A stretch of 40,850 nucleotides of DNA from Bacteroidales bacterium (GTDB lineage: Bacteria > Bacteroidota > Bacteroidia > Bacteroidales > F082). Both the position numbers and the translations under genes were made by a program. The stretch covers positions 1 to 40,850 of the forward strand of contig JAUXMV010000022.1 of assembly GCA_030683155.1 (NCBI GenBank). The letters are read 5' to 3'. Numbering within the stretch: the stretch's first letter is position 1; every line of letters starts with the position of its first letter. Below are positions 7,867 to 15,467 of the stretch, piece after piece. A model generated the notes under the pieces. The model had not been told where the DNA came from. It saw nothing but the letters and a program-made list of their open reading frames with translations, and made no database searches.

Positions 7867-7921
7867 TGCTTTTTATCCAGAACACAACTTTGCATTATAC
7901 TGACCTTTAACATTAAACATA

Positions 7922-7961
7922 TTTTGCTCCGACTGACAAATTCTTTTACATTTGTATTATG
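7922..7961 (+). promoter_or_regulatory. Cassette E promoter abutting the start codon
   Basis: TTTTG at 7922-7926, 20 nt, then TACATTTG at 7947-7954, then 4 nt and the ATG at 7959. Both elements and their spacing fit the Bacteroidota promoter consensus. The sequence is closely similar to the cassette F promoter, and transcription from it would give a leaderless mRNA. Confidence 0.6.
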
Positions 7962-9389
7962 AGTAATCATGCAGCATACCAGCTCACCCAAAATGGCCAA
8001 ACCACCACCCTCACCTACCTGAGCGGGCCGGAGGGTTTGTTTGCCGTGGTGGTGAAAGAACCCAACGGAACATCCTATATCCGCTATATCCACACCGATC
8101 ACCTTGGCTCTTGGAACACCATCACTGGCGAAAACGGCAACCTCTTGCAAGAGTTGAGTTTCGATGCCTGGGGCAACCGCCGCAATCCCAACACCTGGCG
8201 CGCCTTTGCCACCACCCCTGCCGAGCCTTTGTTTGACCGCGGTTTCACCGGCCATGAGCATCTGTATGGTTTCCAACTCATAAACATGAATGGCAGAATG
8301 TATGATCCGGTAGTGAGCCGCATGCTCTCGCCCGACAACTTTGTGCAGGCACCGGATTTCTCGCAGAGTTTTAACAGGTATAGTTATTGCTGGAACAACC
8401 CCCTGATTTATACTGATCCTTCGGGAGAATTTATATTTACCCTTGCTACGCTTATTGCAGCTCCATTTACTGGCGGTGCTTCTTTAGCTCTTTTGCCAAC
8501 TGCAATAGGTGCTGATATTGGAATGTGGCAAGGTGGGACATTAGCAAATGGTGGAGAAATGAATCCTTTCAAATGGGATTACAGCTCTGGTAAAACATGG
8601 GGTTATATGCTTGGAGGCGCAGCAGTTGGTGCAGCATCTGGTTATGTTGGTGGAGCTATTGCCGCAGAAGGTGGATTTATGGCTAATACCATGGGGATTA
8701 TGGCAGCATCACATGTCAACTCGGTTGGTATGGGAATTTTATCAGGAGGACAAACAGATTATACCCTAAGTTTTGGTGTTGCTTCTTATAACTTCACACA
8801 AGGAGAATGGGGATATTTAGGTAAGCCTGGGAATACTGGTCTTCAAAATTTTGGTTATTTTCTTGGAGCTATGGCTAATCTAAATGATATTAACAATTTA
8901 ATAAATCAGACTAATGCAACGCTGTATACTCAAGAGAGATATGCAGATGGCTCTAAAGATGTAATATCACATACTGGTATTGTAGATGATGCAACAGGTA
9001 AAAATTTAATGTCTTTTGGACCAAACGACTCCAAAATTGGAGGTGGTGGTTTTAAAGACCAAATTGGAGGAGCGAAACCATTAGGTGGGTATAAAAAGTT
9101 TGGACTGGCTGTACGCAAAGGAACTCCAGATTATCCTGTACCTACAAGTTTGTCAAAATCAACAAGTTTGGTGGCAAATAAGCACTTGTTTAGTGGATTG
9201 CGAGGAGTTAGTAAATTTATACCTTACCAAGGTGTAAGCACCAATTGTGTTAATATGTCATCTATTGGTCTTTGGTTAAATGGGATACCAAATATCGGAA
9301 TTCATCCTTACTTATTACATTACAGTATAGCTGCTTATAATAGTGGTTTTAACCCATACATGCTTAATGCATTATCAACGAGATACTAA
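7959..9389 (+). CDS. Rhs cassette E: Rhs core with candidate permuted papain/NlpC-like tip
   Basis: This 476-residue protein has no signal peptide. It enters the Rhs sequence later than cassette B, at QLTQNGQTTTLTYLSGPEG, and then has the full core to NNPLIYTDPSGE (about residue 155). A Gly/Ala-rich hydrophobic region with two possible membrane-spanning stretches follows. Next comes a pre-toxin segment (FGVASYNFTQGEWGYLGKPGN) that I associate with Bacteroidota Rhs proteins. The last 150 residues contain SHTGIVDD (His338) and, about 90 residues later, TNCVNMS (Cys430). His before an Asn-Cys is the order seen in permuted NlpC/P60-like and PPPDE-like enzymes, so a cysteine peptidase, amidase or acyl-hydrolase tip is possible. 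That assignment is inference. The partner gene starts 4 nt later. Confidence 0.7.
   Translation: MSNHAAYQLTQNGQTTTLTYLSGPEGLFAVVVKEPNGTSYIRYIHTDHLGSWNTITGENGNLLQELSFDAWGNRRNPNTWRAFATTPAEPLFDRGFTGHEHLYGFQLINMNGRMYDPVVSRMLSPDNFVQAPDFSQSFNRYSYCWNNPLIYTDPSGEFIFTLATLIAAPFTGGASLALLPTAIGADIGMWQGGTLANGGEMNPFKWDYSSGKTWGYMLGGAAVGAASGYVGGAIAAEGGFMANTMGIMAASHVNSVGMGILSGGQTDYTLSFGVASYNFTQGEWGYLGKPGNTGLQNFGYFLGAMANLNDINNLINQTNATLYTQERYADGSKDVISHTGIVDDATGKNLMSFGPNDSKIGGGGFKDQIGGAKPLGGYKKFGLAVRKGTPDYPVPTSLSKSTSLVANKHLFSGLRGVSKFIPYQGVSTNCVNMSSIGLWLNGIPNIGIHPYLLHYSIAAYNSGFNPYMLNALSTRY
8346..8387 (+). repeat. Conserved Rhs core junction repeat, copy E
   Basis: This is the same 42-nt core segment as in A, B and C. 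The FSQ codons match the cassette A version rather than that of B and C, so the array holds two sub-versions of this junction. Confidence 0.75.
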
Positions 9390-9393
9390 AAAA

Positions 9394-9804
9394 ATGAAAA
9401 AAGCTTTTTTATTTACACTTGTGTTTATATTTGGAACAGCTTCTTTAATAAAAGCAAATATGCAAGACTCAGTTTTAATAAAACATGATTGTAAAGTCAT
9501 AGAACATGGTTTTTTTACTTTCTACACCTTTGATGATGATAAAACAATAATTAAGAATATTTTTAGCTATAGCCTTAACTTGAAAAAGCAAACATCTATT
9601 GTGACTTTTATTGAAAGTGAGACTATTAAAATAAATTCAATGGCTAAAAATGATATTGATGGGTTTTATAAGAGTGAGGAATGGAATAAAAAACGTATTG
9701 GAACTTCCGTTGAAAAATACTTTCTACTTTTTCATCCAGAGTTCCTTAAATGGAATAATGCACAAAAATTAGACTTTTTTATCCAGACAGGTAAGAAAGA
9801 GTGA
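9394..9804 (+). CDS. Secreted small protein, candidate immunity for cassette E
   Basis: The protein has 136 residues. I start it at ATG 9394, 4 nt after the cassette E stop; the frame extends upstream to 9343, but that would bury the signal peptide. The N-terminus MKKAFLFTLVFIFGTASLIKA is a Sec signal peptide without a lipobox, unlike the partners of B, C and D. The mature part is Lys-rich and polar, with no domain I recognise. Position directly after a toxin-like tip and before a strong terminator suggests an immunity protein exported to the periplasm. Confidence 0.6.
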   Translation: MKKAFLFTLVFIFGTASLIKANMQDSVLIKHDCKVIEHGFFTFYTFDDDKTIIKNIFSYSLNLKKQTSIVTFIESETIKINSMAKNDIDGFYKSEEWNKKRIGTSVEKYFLLFHPEFLKWNNAQKLDFFIQTGKKE

Positions 9805-9810
9805 GAATTA

Positions 9811-9836
9811 AAAAGCCCGGACTTGCCGGGCTTTTT
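9811..9836 (+). terminator. Rho-independent terminator after cassette E
   Basis: AAAAGCCCGG at 9811-9820 pairs perfectly with CCGGGCTTTT at 9826-9835 around a 5-nt loop, so the T-run closes the stem. It follows the candidate immunity gene by a few bases and ends the transcript of cassette E. Confidence 0.85.
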
Positions 9837-9980
9837 GCTTATAGTGCAGCAACATTTTTCTGAAAGAAATCCTTAAACTTTTTATTGGTAAGCATCTTTT
9901 CAAATAATCAAACAAAGTCGGTTGCCCTTTTTAGCACAACACATTATAATGCGTTTTTCTGTCCATTAATATCAAACAGT

Positions 9981-10020
9981 TTTTGTTCCAACAGACAAAA
10001 CCTTTTACATTTGTAGCATG
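9981..10020 (+). promoter_or_regulatory. Cassette F promoter abutting the start codon
   Basis: TTTTG at 9981-9985, 20 nt, TACATTTG at 10006-10013, 4 nt, then ATG at 10018. This is the same architecture as cassette E and close to cassette B in sequence. Confidence 0.6.
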
Positions 10021-10500
10021 AGTAATGATTCCGCATTTGATATTGCCCTCACCTCCGCCACCACCTCAGCCGGCATTTTCCCTCCGGAGCAGCAAAGCAT
10101 TGCCTGCAATGCCTTTGATAAGGTGACTTCCATCACCGAAGGGGATAAATCCTTGCAAATCACCTACGGACACCACCGCCAACGCATCAGTCAGCAATAC
10201 ACTGAGGCAGGTGTAACAACACACAAAGTGTATGCAGGAGCATGCGAATACATCACAAAAAACGGCCAAACCACCACCCACACCTACCTCAGCGGGCCGG
10301 AGGGGATCTTTGCCCTGCATGTGAAAAACCCAAATGGCACAGAAAACATCCGCTACATCCACACCGATTACCTCGGCTCCTGGAATACCATTACCGATGA
10401 AAACGACAACCATTTGCAAGAGTTGAACTTTGATGCCTGTTCAGTGAAACTTGGTTTTTGTGAGCGCAGCGAAATAAAAGCCTTTTTATTTCTGATATAA
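10018..10500 (+). pseudogene. Rhs cassette F: tipless, truncated Rhs core
   Basis: The first 135 or so residues match cassette B closely (ALTSATTSAGIFPPEQQSIA, ITYGHHRQRISQQY, YIHTDYLGSWNTI). At FDAW the homology ends abruptly: after base 10439 the sequence leaves the core and 20 unrelated residues lead to TAA at 10498-10500. DHLGS is DYLGS here. The remaining core, the tip and any partner gene are absent, so this looks like a deletion remnant that keeps an intact promoter and start. Confidence 0.7.
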
Positions 10501-10510
10501 TATTCAATCA

Positions 10511-10543
10511 AAAACCCCGGCAATATATGATTACCGGGGTTTT
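10511..10543. terminator. Bidirectional terminator between cassette F and the DUF4398-like gene
   Basis: AAAACCCCGG at 10511-10520 pairs with CCGGGGTTTT at 10534-10543, with T-runs on both strands. It lies between converging genes and marks the right border of the Rhs array. Confidence 0.8.
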
Positions 10544-10614
10544 TGAATTTTCTGACAGAAGAAAGCTTCTTTCAGGTTTTGCAAACAGGATTTTAGAACC
10601 CTGTGTGTTTGCTA

Positions 10615-11217
10615 CTACCTGCGTTTTTTTGTTTTTGCAATAGCTTCTTCAAGTTCAGCTTTTAATGCAGCGGCTTTTTCGCCTGCAGCTTTCACTTTGT
10701 CAACAGCGGTAAGATAATCACCATTGTTGATGAGTGTGGAAACTTCAGCAAGGAAAGACTCGACTAAAACCACATCCCCCTGAATGGCTTCAAGAGCTTC
10801 CTTGCCTTCTTTTCCCTTAGGAGCTGAAGCAAGCAATTCTTTTACTTCCGTAACAAGTGCGGTAACTTCAGCGAGTGCCTGTTGTGCCTCGTTTTTAACT
10901 TCTTCTTTACGGGCTGCAGCATTTTCTTTAACTGTTTCCGACATTGTCGCAACAGAGGTTAAAGTGCCGGTTGCTTTTTTGTAGTTTCTGAAAAGTGCAA
11001 ATTTTGAATTTTGATTTTCAATTTCCAGCATAGCAACGTTCAATGAATCTTGTAATGCTTTGAATTCTGAAGGAACATAACGTTCAGCTTCAACGGCTTT
11101 AGCGGCTTCGATAGCAGCTTTGGCACTGGTCATTTCTACTTCTGGTGCTTTTGCGCAACTTGCGAAAGTCAAAGCAATGATTGCAACTGCAAATGTGGTT
11201 TTAATGAAATTTTTCAT
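10615..11217 (-). CDS. DUF4398-like helical lipoprotein
   Basis: The protein has 200 residues. A lipoprotein signal ends FASC (Cys near residue 21). The mature part is almost wholly alpha-helical and Ala/Lys/Glu-rich, with a first segment (AKAAIEAAKAVEAERYVPSEF, then ALQDSLNVAM) typical of DUF4398-type envelope lipoproteins. It ends in a basic tail (KTKKRR). It stands alone between the bidirectional terminator and the two-component operon. A near-consensus sigma-54 promoter lies 50-65 nt upstream, and the neighbouring response regulator is a sigma-54 activator, so it is a plausible direct target. The molecular role is unknown. Confidence 0.7.
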   Translation of the reverse strand: MKNFIKTTFAVAIIALTFASCAKAPEVEMTSAKAAIEAAKAVEAERYVPSEFKALQDSLNVAMLEIENQNSKFALFRNYKKATGTLTSVATMSETVKENAAARKEEVKNEAQQALAEVTALVTEVKELLASAPKGKEGKEALEAIQGDVVLVESFLAEVSTLINNGDYLTAVDKVKAAGEKAAALKAELEEAIAKTKKRR

Positions 11218-11265
11218 GTTTAAAATTTTATTGATGAATAGATTTAGTTTATCGGTTCATCATTA

Positions 11266-11281
11266 CTCAATACATGTGCCA
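11266..11281 (-). promoter_or_regulatory. Predicted sigma-54 promoter of the DUF4398-like lipoprotein gene
   Basis: On the - strand the sequence reads TGGCAC, 5 nt, TTGAG. The -24 half is a full match to the consensus TGGCAC-N5-TTGCA. In the -12 half TTG is kept but the following C is A. It lies about 50 nt upstream of the ATG. The direct repeats AATGAAATG at 11301-11309 and 11359-11367 lie where activator sites would be expected. No other TGGCAC-N5-TTG arrangement was found in an intergenic region here. Confidence 0.5.
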
Positions 11282-11397
11282 TAGATCATAAAATACACAA
11301 AATGAAATGAATACATTGTTCGAAGATATTTAGGCTGAGAATTTATACTCAAATAATCAATGAAATGTGTATGAAATTCAGGCAGATTGTAAGATTT

Positions 11398-12822
11398 TCA
11401 GTCAGGGGAATCTGTGCTCTCATGTGTTGAAAGACCGAATTTTTCCATGCGTTCATACAACATTGCCCTCGAAATACCTAATAGCCTTGCTGTTTTGGCA
11501 TGATTACCCTTGTTGTGCTGCATGCATTTAATAATCAATTCTTTCTCGGTTTTTTCGATAACATGTTTATACAAACGGCCTTCGAAATCTGATAGGTTTT
11601 CAGGGATAAATGAAACATCCTTTATTTCAGAAACAGATCTGTTTGTTGTCTCAGAAACTATTTCCTTCTGAATCATATCAGGAGTGATGACATTGCTTTT
11701 GCTTAGCAAGATGGAGCGTTTCAGTAAATTTTCAAGCTCTCTTACATTGCCGGGCCATGGCTGGCTTTTAAGCAATTCAATGGTTTCGGGCGGAATCGTC
11801 ACTGAATGACGCTTTAACTCATGACTGTATCGCCTTAAAAAGTAATCAGCCAAAAGAGGGATGTCTTCTTTTCGCATTCTCAATGGAGGAATTGTGATGG
11901 TGATGACCTTAAGCCTGTAATAAAGGTCTTCGCGAAACTGACCTTTAGCGATAGCCGTTTCAAGATTTTTGTTGGAAGCAGAGATGATACGTACATCTGT
12001 ATGCACGGTTTTGTTGCTGCCAAGTCTTTCAAACGTGCCTTCCTGCAATACACGCAATAGTTTAGCCTGTAGCGTAAGACTCATATCTGCTACCTCATCT
12101 AAAAAAAGAGTTCCTCCATTGGCTTGCTCAAACTTACCCTGTTTGGGTTGAGAAGCATCTGTAAATGCGCCTTTCTCAAAGCCAAAAAGTTCGCTTTCCA
12201 GAAGATTGTCTGGAATAGCAGCGCAATTTATTGCAATAAAAGGATTGTTTATCCTATCACTGTAGCGATGTATTGCCTTCGCCACGAGCTCTTTCCCCGT
12301 TCCGCTCTCACCGCTGATGAGCACACTCACATCGGAAGCGGCTACACGGCCGATCATTTTATAAACTTCCTTGATGGCAGTACTTGATCCTACAATTTCA
12401 TCAGGACTTGCACTTAAATGACTTTCGGCAACAGCTTTTTCTGATTTGGAAAGTTTTTTGGTTTCGAGGGCTTCTTTAACGAGGATTCTCAACCGTTCAA
12501 TATCGAAAGGTTTTTCAATGTATTCGAATGCGCCATATTTCATTGCGGCTATCACGCGTTCAGTGGTACCAAAAGCAGTCATAATGATTACCGGCAACGA
12601 AGGCTGCATAATTTTTATTCTCTGAATAGCTTCGAGTCCGTTCATGCCGGGCATTTCAATGTCCATTAGCACAAGATCAGGATTTTCTTTTTTAAGCACT
12701 GTGAGTGCATCAAGGCCGTTGGTGGCTTCAATAATTTCTGTATGCGGATCGCGGAAAAGCTTTCGGAAGGAGTACCTTACGTTCTCTTCATCATCAACTA
12801 TAAGTATCAGTTTTTTTTCCAT
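11398..12822 (-). CDS. Sigma-54-dependent response regulator (NtrC/AtoC type)
   Basis: The protein has 474 residues. The receiver domain (1-120) has the acidic pair D10-D11, phospho-acceptor Asp54, Thr82 and Lys104. The AAA+ domain (about 143-375) has Walker A GESGTGKE at 171-178, the sigma-54 contact loop in the form GAFTDA, Walker B GTLFLDE, and a PWPGNVREL motif. The C-terminal Fis-type helix-turn-helix reads NHAKTARLLGISRAMLYERM. It activates sigma-54 holoenzyme by ATP hydrolysis after phosphorylation by the kinase encoded 2 nt upstream. The nearby sigma-54-like promoter at 11266-11281 is a candidate target. Confidence 0.93.
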   Translation of the reverse strand: MEKKLILIVDDEENVRYSFRKLFRDPHTEIIEATNGLDALTVLKKENPDLVLMDIEMPGMNGLEAIQRIKIMQPSLPVIIMTAFGTTERVIAAMKYGAFEYIEKPFDIERLRILVKEALETKKLSKSEKAVAESHLSASPDEIVGSSTAIKEVYKMIGRVAASDVSVLISGESGTGKELVAKAIHRYSDRINNPFIAINCAAIPDNLLESELFGFEKGAFTDASQPKQGKFEQANGGTLFLDEVADMSLTLQAKLLRVLQEGTFERLGSNKTVHTDVRIISASNKNLETAIAKGQFREDLYYRLKVITITIPPLRMRKEDIPLLADYFLRRYSHELKRHSVTIPPETIELLKSQPWPGNVRELENLLKRSILLSKSNVITPDMIQKEIVSETTNRSVSEIKDVSFIPENLSDFEGRLYKHVIEKTEKELIIKCMQHNKGNHAKTARLLGISRAMLYERMEKFGLSTHESTDSPD

Positions 12823-12824
12823 GA

Positions 12825-14321
12825 TCAGCTTTGAATCGGAAGATGCAGTGAAAAAACAGCACCTTGAGGGTGGCTGTTTGATGCTTGAATATGGCCATGA
12901 TGCAGATCAGCAATTCGCTGCGAAATAGACAATCCCAAGCCAATCCCATGTTCTTTGTCTTTAACGAAGGGATCGAAAAGCGTATCAATAATTTCAGCCG
13001 GAATTCCGGAGCCTGTGTCTTCAACGCTGATGACTAATATTTTTTGCCCCTGAACATCAGTGATTTTTCTTGTAGATATTGTTAAAACACCACTTTTACC
13101 CATTGCATCCACTGCATTGATGATGAGATTCATTAAAATCTGTTTTAGCATATTGGGGTCAGCCTTAATATTGGTGGCTGATTCTTCGTAGTTTTCTTTC
13201 AGACTGATGTTGCTTTGTTTCAATCTTGCCTGCATCAGATGCAGCACCTGTCGTATGACTTCGATGGCATCAATATGCTGCATTTGGGGCTTCGATGGAC
13301 GGGCATATTTAAGGAAGTTTTGCAAAAACTCTTCCATTCTGTTGATTTCGTGAAGCATGATTTCAAGATCGCCTTTTTGCTCAGAGCCATTTTCACTTTC
13401 CTGCAACATGCTGTGTATAAGCATTTTGATAGATGTCAAAGGATTTCTGATTTCATGGGCAAGCGCCGGTGCAATTTTTCCGACAGCAGCAAACTTGGCA
13501 GAACGGTCAAGTAATTCACGGTTTTTTTGGAGGTCTTCGTTGGCCTTGTTGATTCTTCCAATCAATCGGTTAATATGAAGGTCGAGTTCTTCCAGCTCCT
13601 TGCCGGGCGTCATCCGTATGTGTTCAACAACTTCACTTCCGGCGGCATCGCGTACTTTTAGCACCAGTTTATATATTGGATTCAGGATGATGCGGGCAAT
13701 TAACCAACCCAGAATGAGTCCCATGATAATTCCACTTATCCCAAGTGAGTAAATTGCAGTGCTGATAATGCTATCGTTGACTTCGATGCTGTTTTCGAGT
13801 GTCGCTTGTTTATCTTCTTTAATCTTGATGAGCTGGTTCGTTTTATCTTCAATCGTATTAATCAGATCCTGACTGGCTAGCAATATCACTGCATTTGGCT
13901 GCGTAAGGCGTCCTTTTCTATGCATTTCGATTGCATTTTTCAAGGTCTGTTCATAGTTTGAAAACAATGCTGAAATCTGCTGAATCAATTTATTTTCTTC
14001 AAATGTATTGGTAGCCTGATCTGCTTTGTCGACAAGAAGAAGAAATGCTTTTTGCTCCTTTTCAAGATTTAGAATCTGTTCATCACTTTTGTCAAAGACA
14101 TTTGTAAGCGATGCTGCCCGAACGCGGTATAAAGCCAGCCGAAGATCCTGTGCATTGCGCGTGCTGATGGCGTTTTCCGTTATTAAAACTTTTGTGTTAT
14201 CCTGCAGCTGATAGATGTATGAAATAATTAGGTAGCCAGCCGCCAGAAGAAGTGCAATGCTAACTAACGCCCAGACGATCATCTGGTAACTTAAATGAAA
14301 GCTGAGTTTTGGAAAGCGCAT
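12825..14321 (-). CDS. Membrane sensor histidine kinase (NtrB/AtoS-like)
   Basis: The protein has 498 residues. A transmembrane helix lies near residues 14-36, followed by a helical periplasmic sensor region of about 150 residues. A second transmembrane helix lies near 188-210, with a HAMP-like linker. The HisKA domain has the H-box LAHEIRNPLTS, phospho-acceptor His289. The ATPase domain has N-box LIINAVDAMG, G1 DTGSGIP and G2 GIGLGLSI. It is the cognate kinase of the regulator that starts 2 nt downstream. The helical sensor resembles four-helix-bundle or CHASE3-like sensors, but the ligand cannot be told from sequence. A TACATTTG box on the - strand (14345-14352) could drive the operon. Confidence 0.92.
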   Translation of the reverse strand: MRFPKLSFHLSYQMIVWALVSIALLLAAGYLIISYIYQLQDNTKVLITENAISTRNAQDLRLALYRVRAASLTNVFDKSDEQILNLEKEQKAFLLLVDKADQATNTFEENKLIQQISALFSNYEQTLKNAIEMHRKGRLTQPNAVILLASQDLINTIEDKTNQLIKIKEDKQATLENSIEVNDSIISTAIYSLGISGIIMGLILGWLIARIILNPIYKLVLKVRDAAGSEVVEHIRMTPGKELEELDLHINRLIGRINKANEDLQKNRELLDRSAKFAAVGKIAPALAHEIRNPLTSIKMLIHSMLQESENGSEQKGDLEIMLHEINRMEEFLQNFLKYARPSKPQMQHIDAIEVIRQVLHLMQARLKQSNISLKENYEESATNIKADPNMLKQILMNLIINAVDAMGKSGVLTISTRKITDVQGQKILVISVEDTGSGIPAEIIDTLFDPFVKDKEHGIGLGLSISQRIADLHHGHIQASNSHPQGAVFSLHLPIQS

Positions 14322-14344
14322 TTTATTTTATTTGAAAGCAAATA

Positions 14345-14352
14345 CAAATGTA
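14345..14352 (-). promoter_or_regulatory. -7 box upstream of the histidine kinase operon
   Basis: On the - strand this reads TACATTTG, the Bacteroidota -7 consensus, 23 nt before the kinase ATG. No convincing -33 element is seen at the usual spacing. Confidence 0.35.
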
Positions 14353-14426
14353 GTTTTTTCGCTGTATAAAAATGGAAGCCTGAGAAATTTTGATGAATGC
14401 ATCTGACAAAAAAATAAAAATGAAGG

Positions 14427-15467
14427 CTAGTCTTGCTGGTCTTCAATGAGCTGACTTTCGTTTTTCCGTGTATAACCAGTACCTAACCAGTGTAATTCGT
14501 TAAAAACTTCATCAGTTGCAGATTCGTATTCAGGAAAGTTTTTCACTTTACGCACCAGTCGCCACACAGTTTGAGGCTCATCAAAAGAAAATCTGAGATA
14601 GGACCAAAGTTCTTTCATTCTGCCTAAAACCGAAAGATTGTCTTTGCTTGTTTCCCTTCGAAGCTGATACAATTCGTTCATAAAAAGCCTGACTTTATCT
14701 TTACGGGTTTCGTTTTTTTCAACAATCTCAATCTTTTTAAGGTCTGATGGAAGGAATGGATCGGCGAGCAAACCGCGCCCAAGCATCCAGCTGCTTATGA
14801 ATTCAAATTTCGCCTGATATTCAGCCAGATTATGCAATGAAAAAACATCACCGTTGTATACGAGTGGGGCTTTAGTTTGGGAGATAACAGCTTTGAAACG
14901 ATCAAAATCTGGTACACCTTTATATAATTGTTTTCCAATTCTTGCGTGAATGATCAATTCGGACAGGTCGAAATTGTTAAATAATGGAATCAATTCGTCA
15001 ATTTCATCAGGGCTGTGGTATCCAAGTCTGCATTTGATGCTAAATTTTGTACTTAGCCTGCCTTCGAGTTTTTCGAGCATGCTTTGCACCATATTTGGAT
15101 AGGGCAGAAGTCCTGAGCCGCGCTTTTTCTTTGCAACCAAAGGGTAAGGGCAACCCATGTTCAGGTTGATTTCATTGTATCCCAAGGCGCTGCATTGTGA
15201 AGAAAAACGAATGATTTCTTCAGCATCATTACTCAAAAGCTGCGGAACAGTGATGCTTAGATTATTTAGCGCAGGTTTGATTTCATCGTTGCGCAGGTTT
15301 TTGCTGTTTTCCTTATGGATGCCGGAGAAAAATGGTGTAAAAAGCTTGTCAATTCCTTCGAAATACTTCATATAAACCTGCCGGAAATACACGTCAGTTA
15401 TTCCCTGAAAAGGCCCAAGTTGCAAATGCATTTCTTCAGAAGCAGAGGGGTTTTGTATTTGCATCAA
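14427..15467 (-). CDS. dus: tRNA-dihydrouridine synthase
   Basis: The protein has 346 residues. It is a TIM-barrel flavoenzyme that reduces uridine to dihydrouridine in tRNA with FMN and NADPH. The FMN-binding start is LGPFQGITD. The catalytic motif is NLNMGCPYPLVAKKKRGSGLL, with Cys as proton donor. KCRLGY, IIHARIGKQLYKG and VYNGDV follow in family order. The MMQIQ start overlaps the lnt stop by 4 nt (ATGA), so the two are translationally coupled. Which dus subfamily it belongs to, and so which tRNA position it modifies, is not decided here. Confidence 0.9.
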   Translation of the reverse strand: MMQIQNPSASEEMHLQLGPFQGITDVYFRQVYMKYFEGIDKLFTPFFSGIHKENSKNLRNDEIKPALNNLSITVPQLLSNDAEEIIRFSSQCSALGYNEINLNMGCPYPLVAKKKRGSGLLPYPNMVQSMLEKLEGRLSTKFSIKCRLGYHSPDEIDELIPLFNNFDLSELIIHARIGKQLYKGVPDFDRFKAVISQTKAPLVYNGDVFSLHNLAEYQAKFEFISSWMLGRGLLADPFLPSDLKKIEIVEKNETRKDKVRLFMNELYQLRRETSKDNLSVLGRMKELWSYLRFSFDEPQTVWRLVRKVKNFPEYESATDEVFNELHWLGTGYTRKNESQLIEDQQD

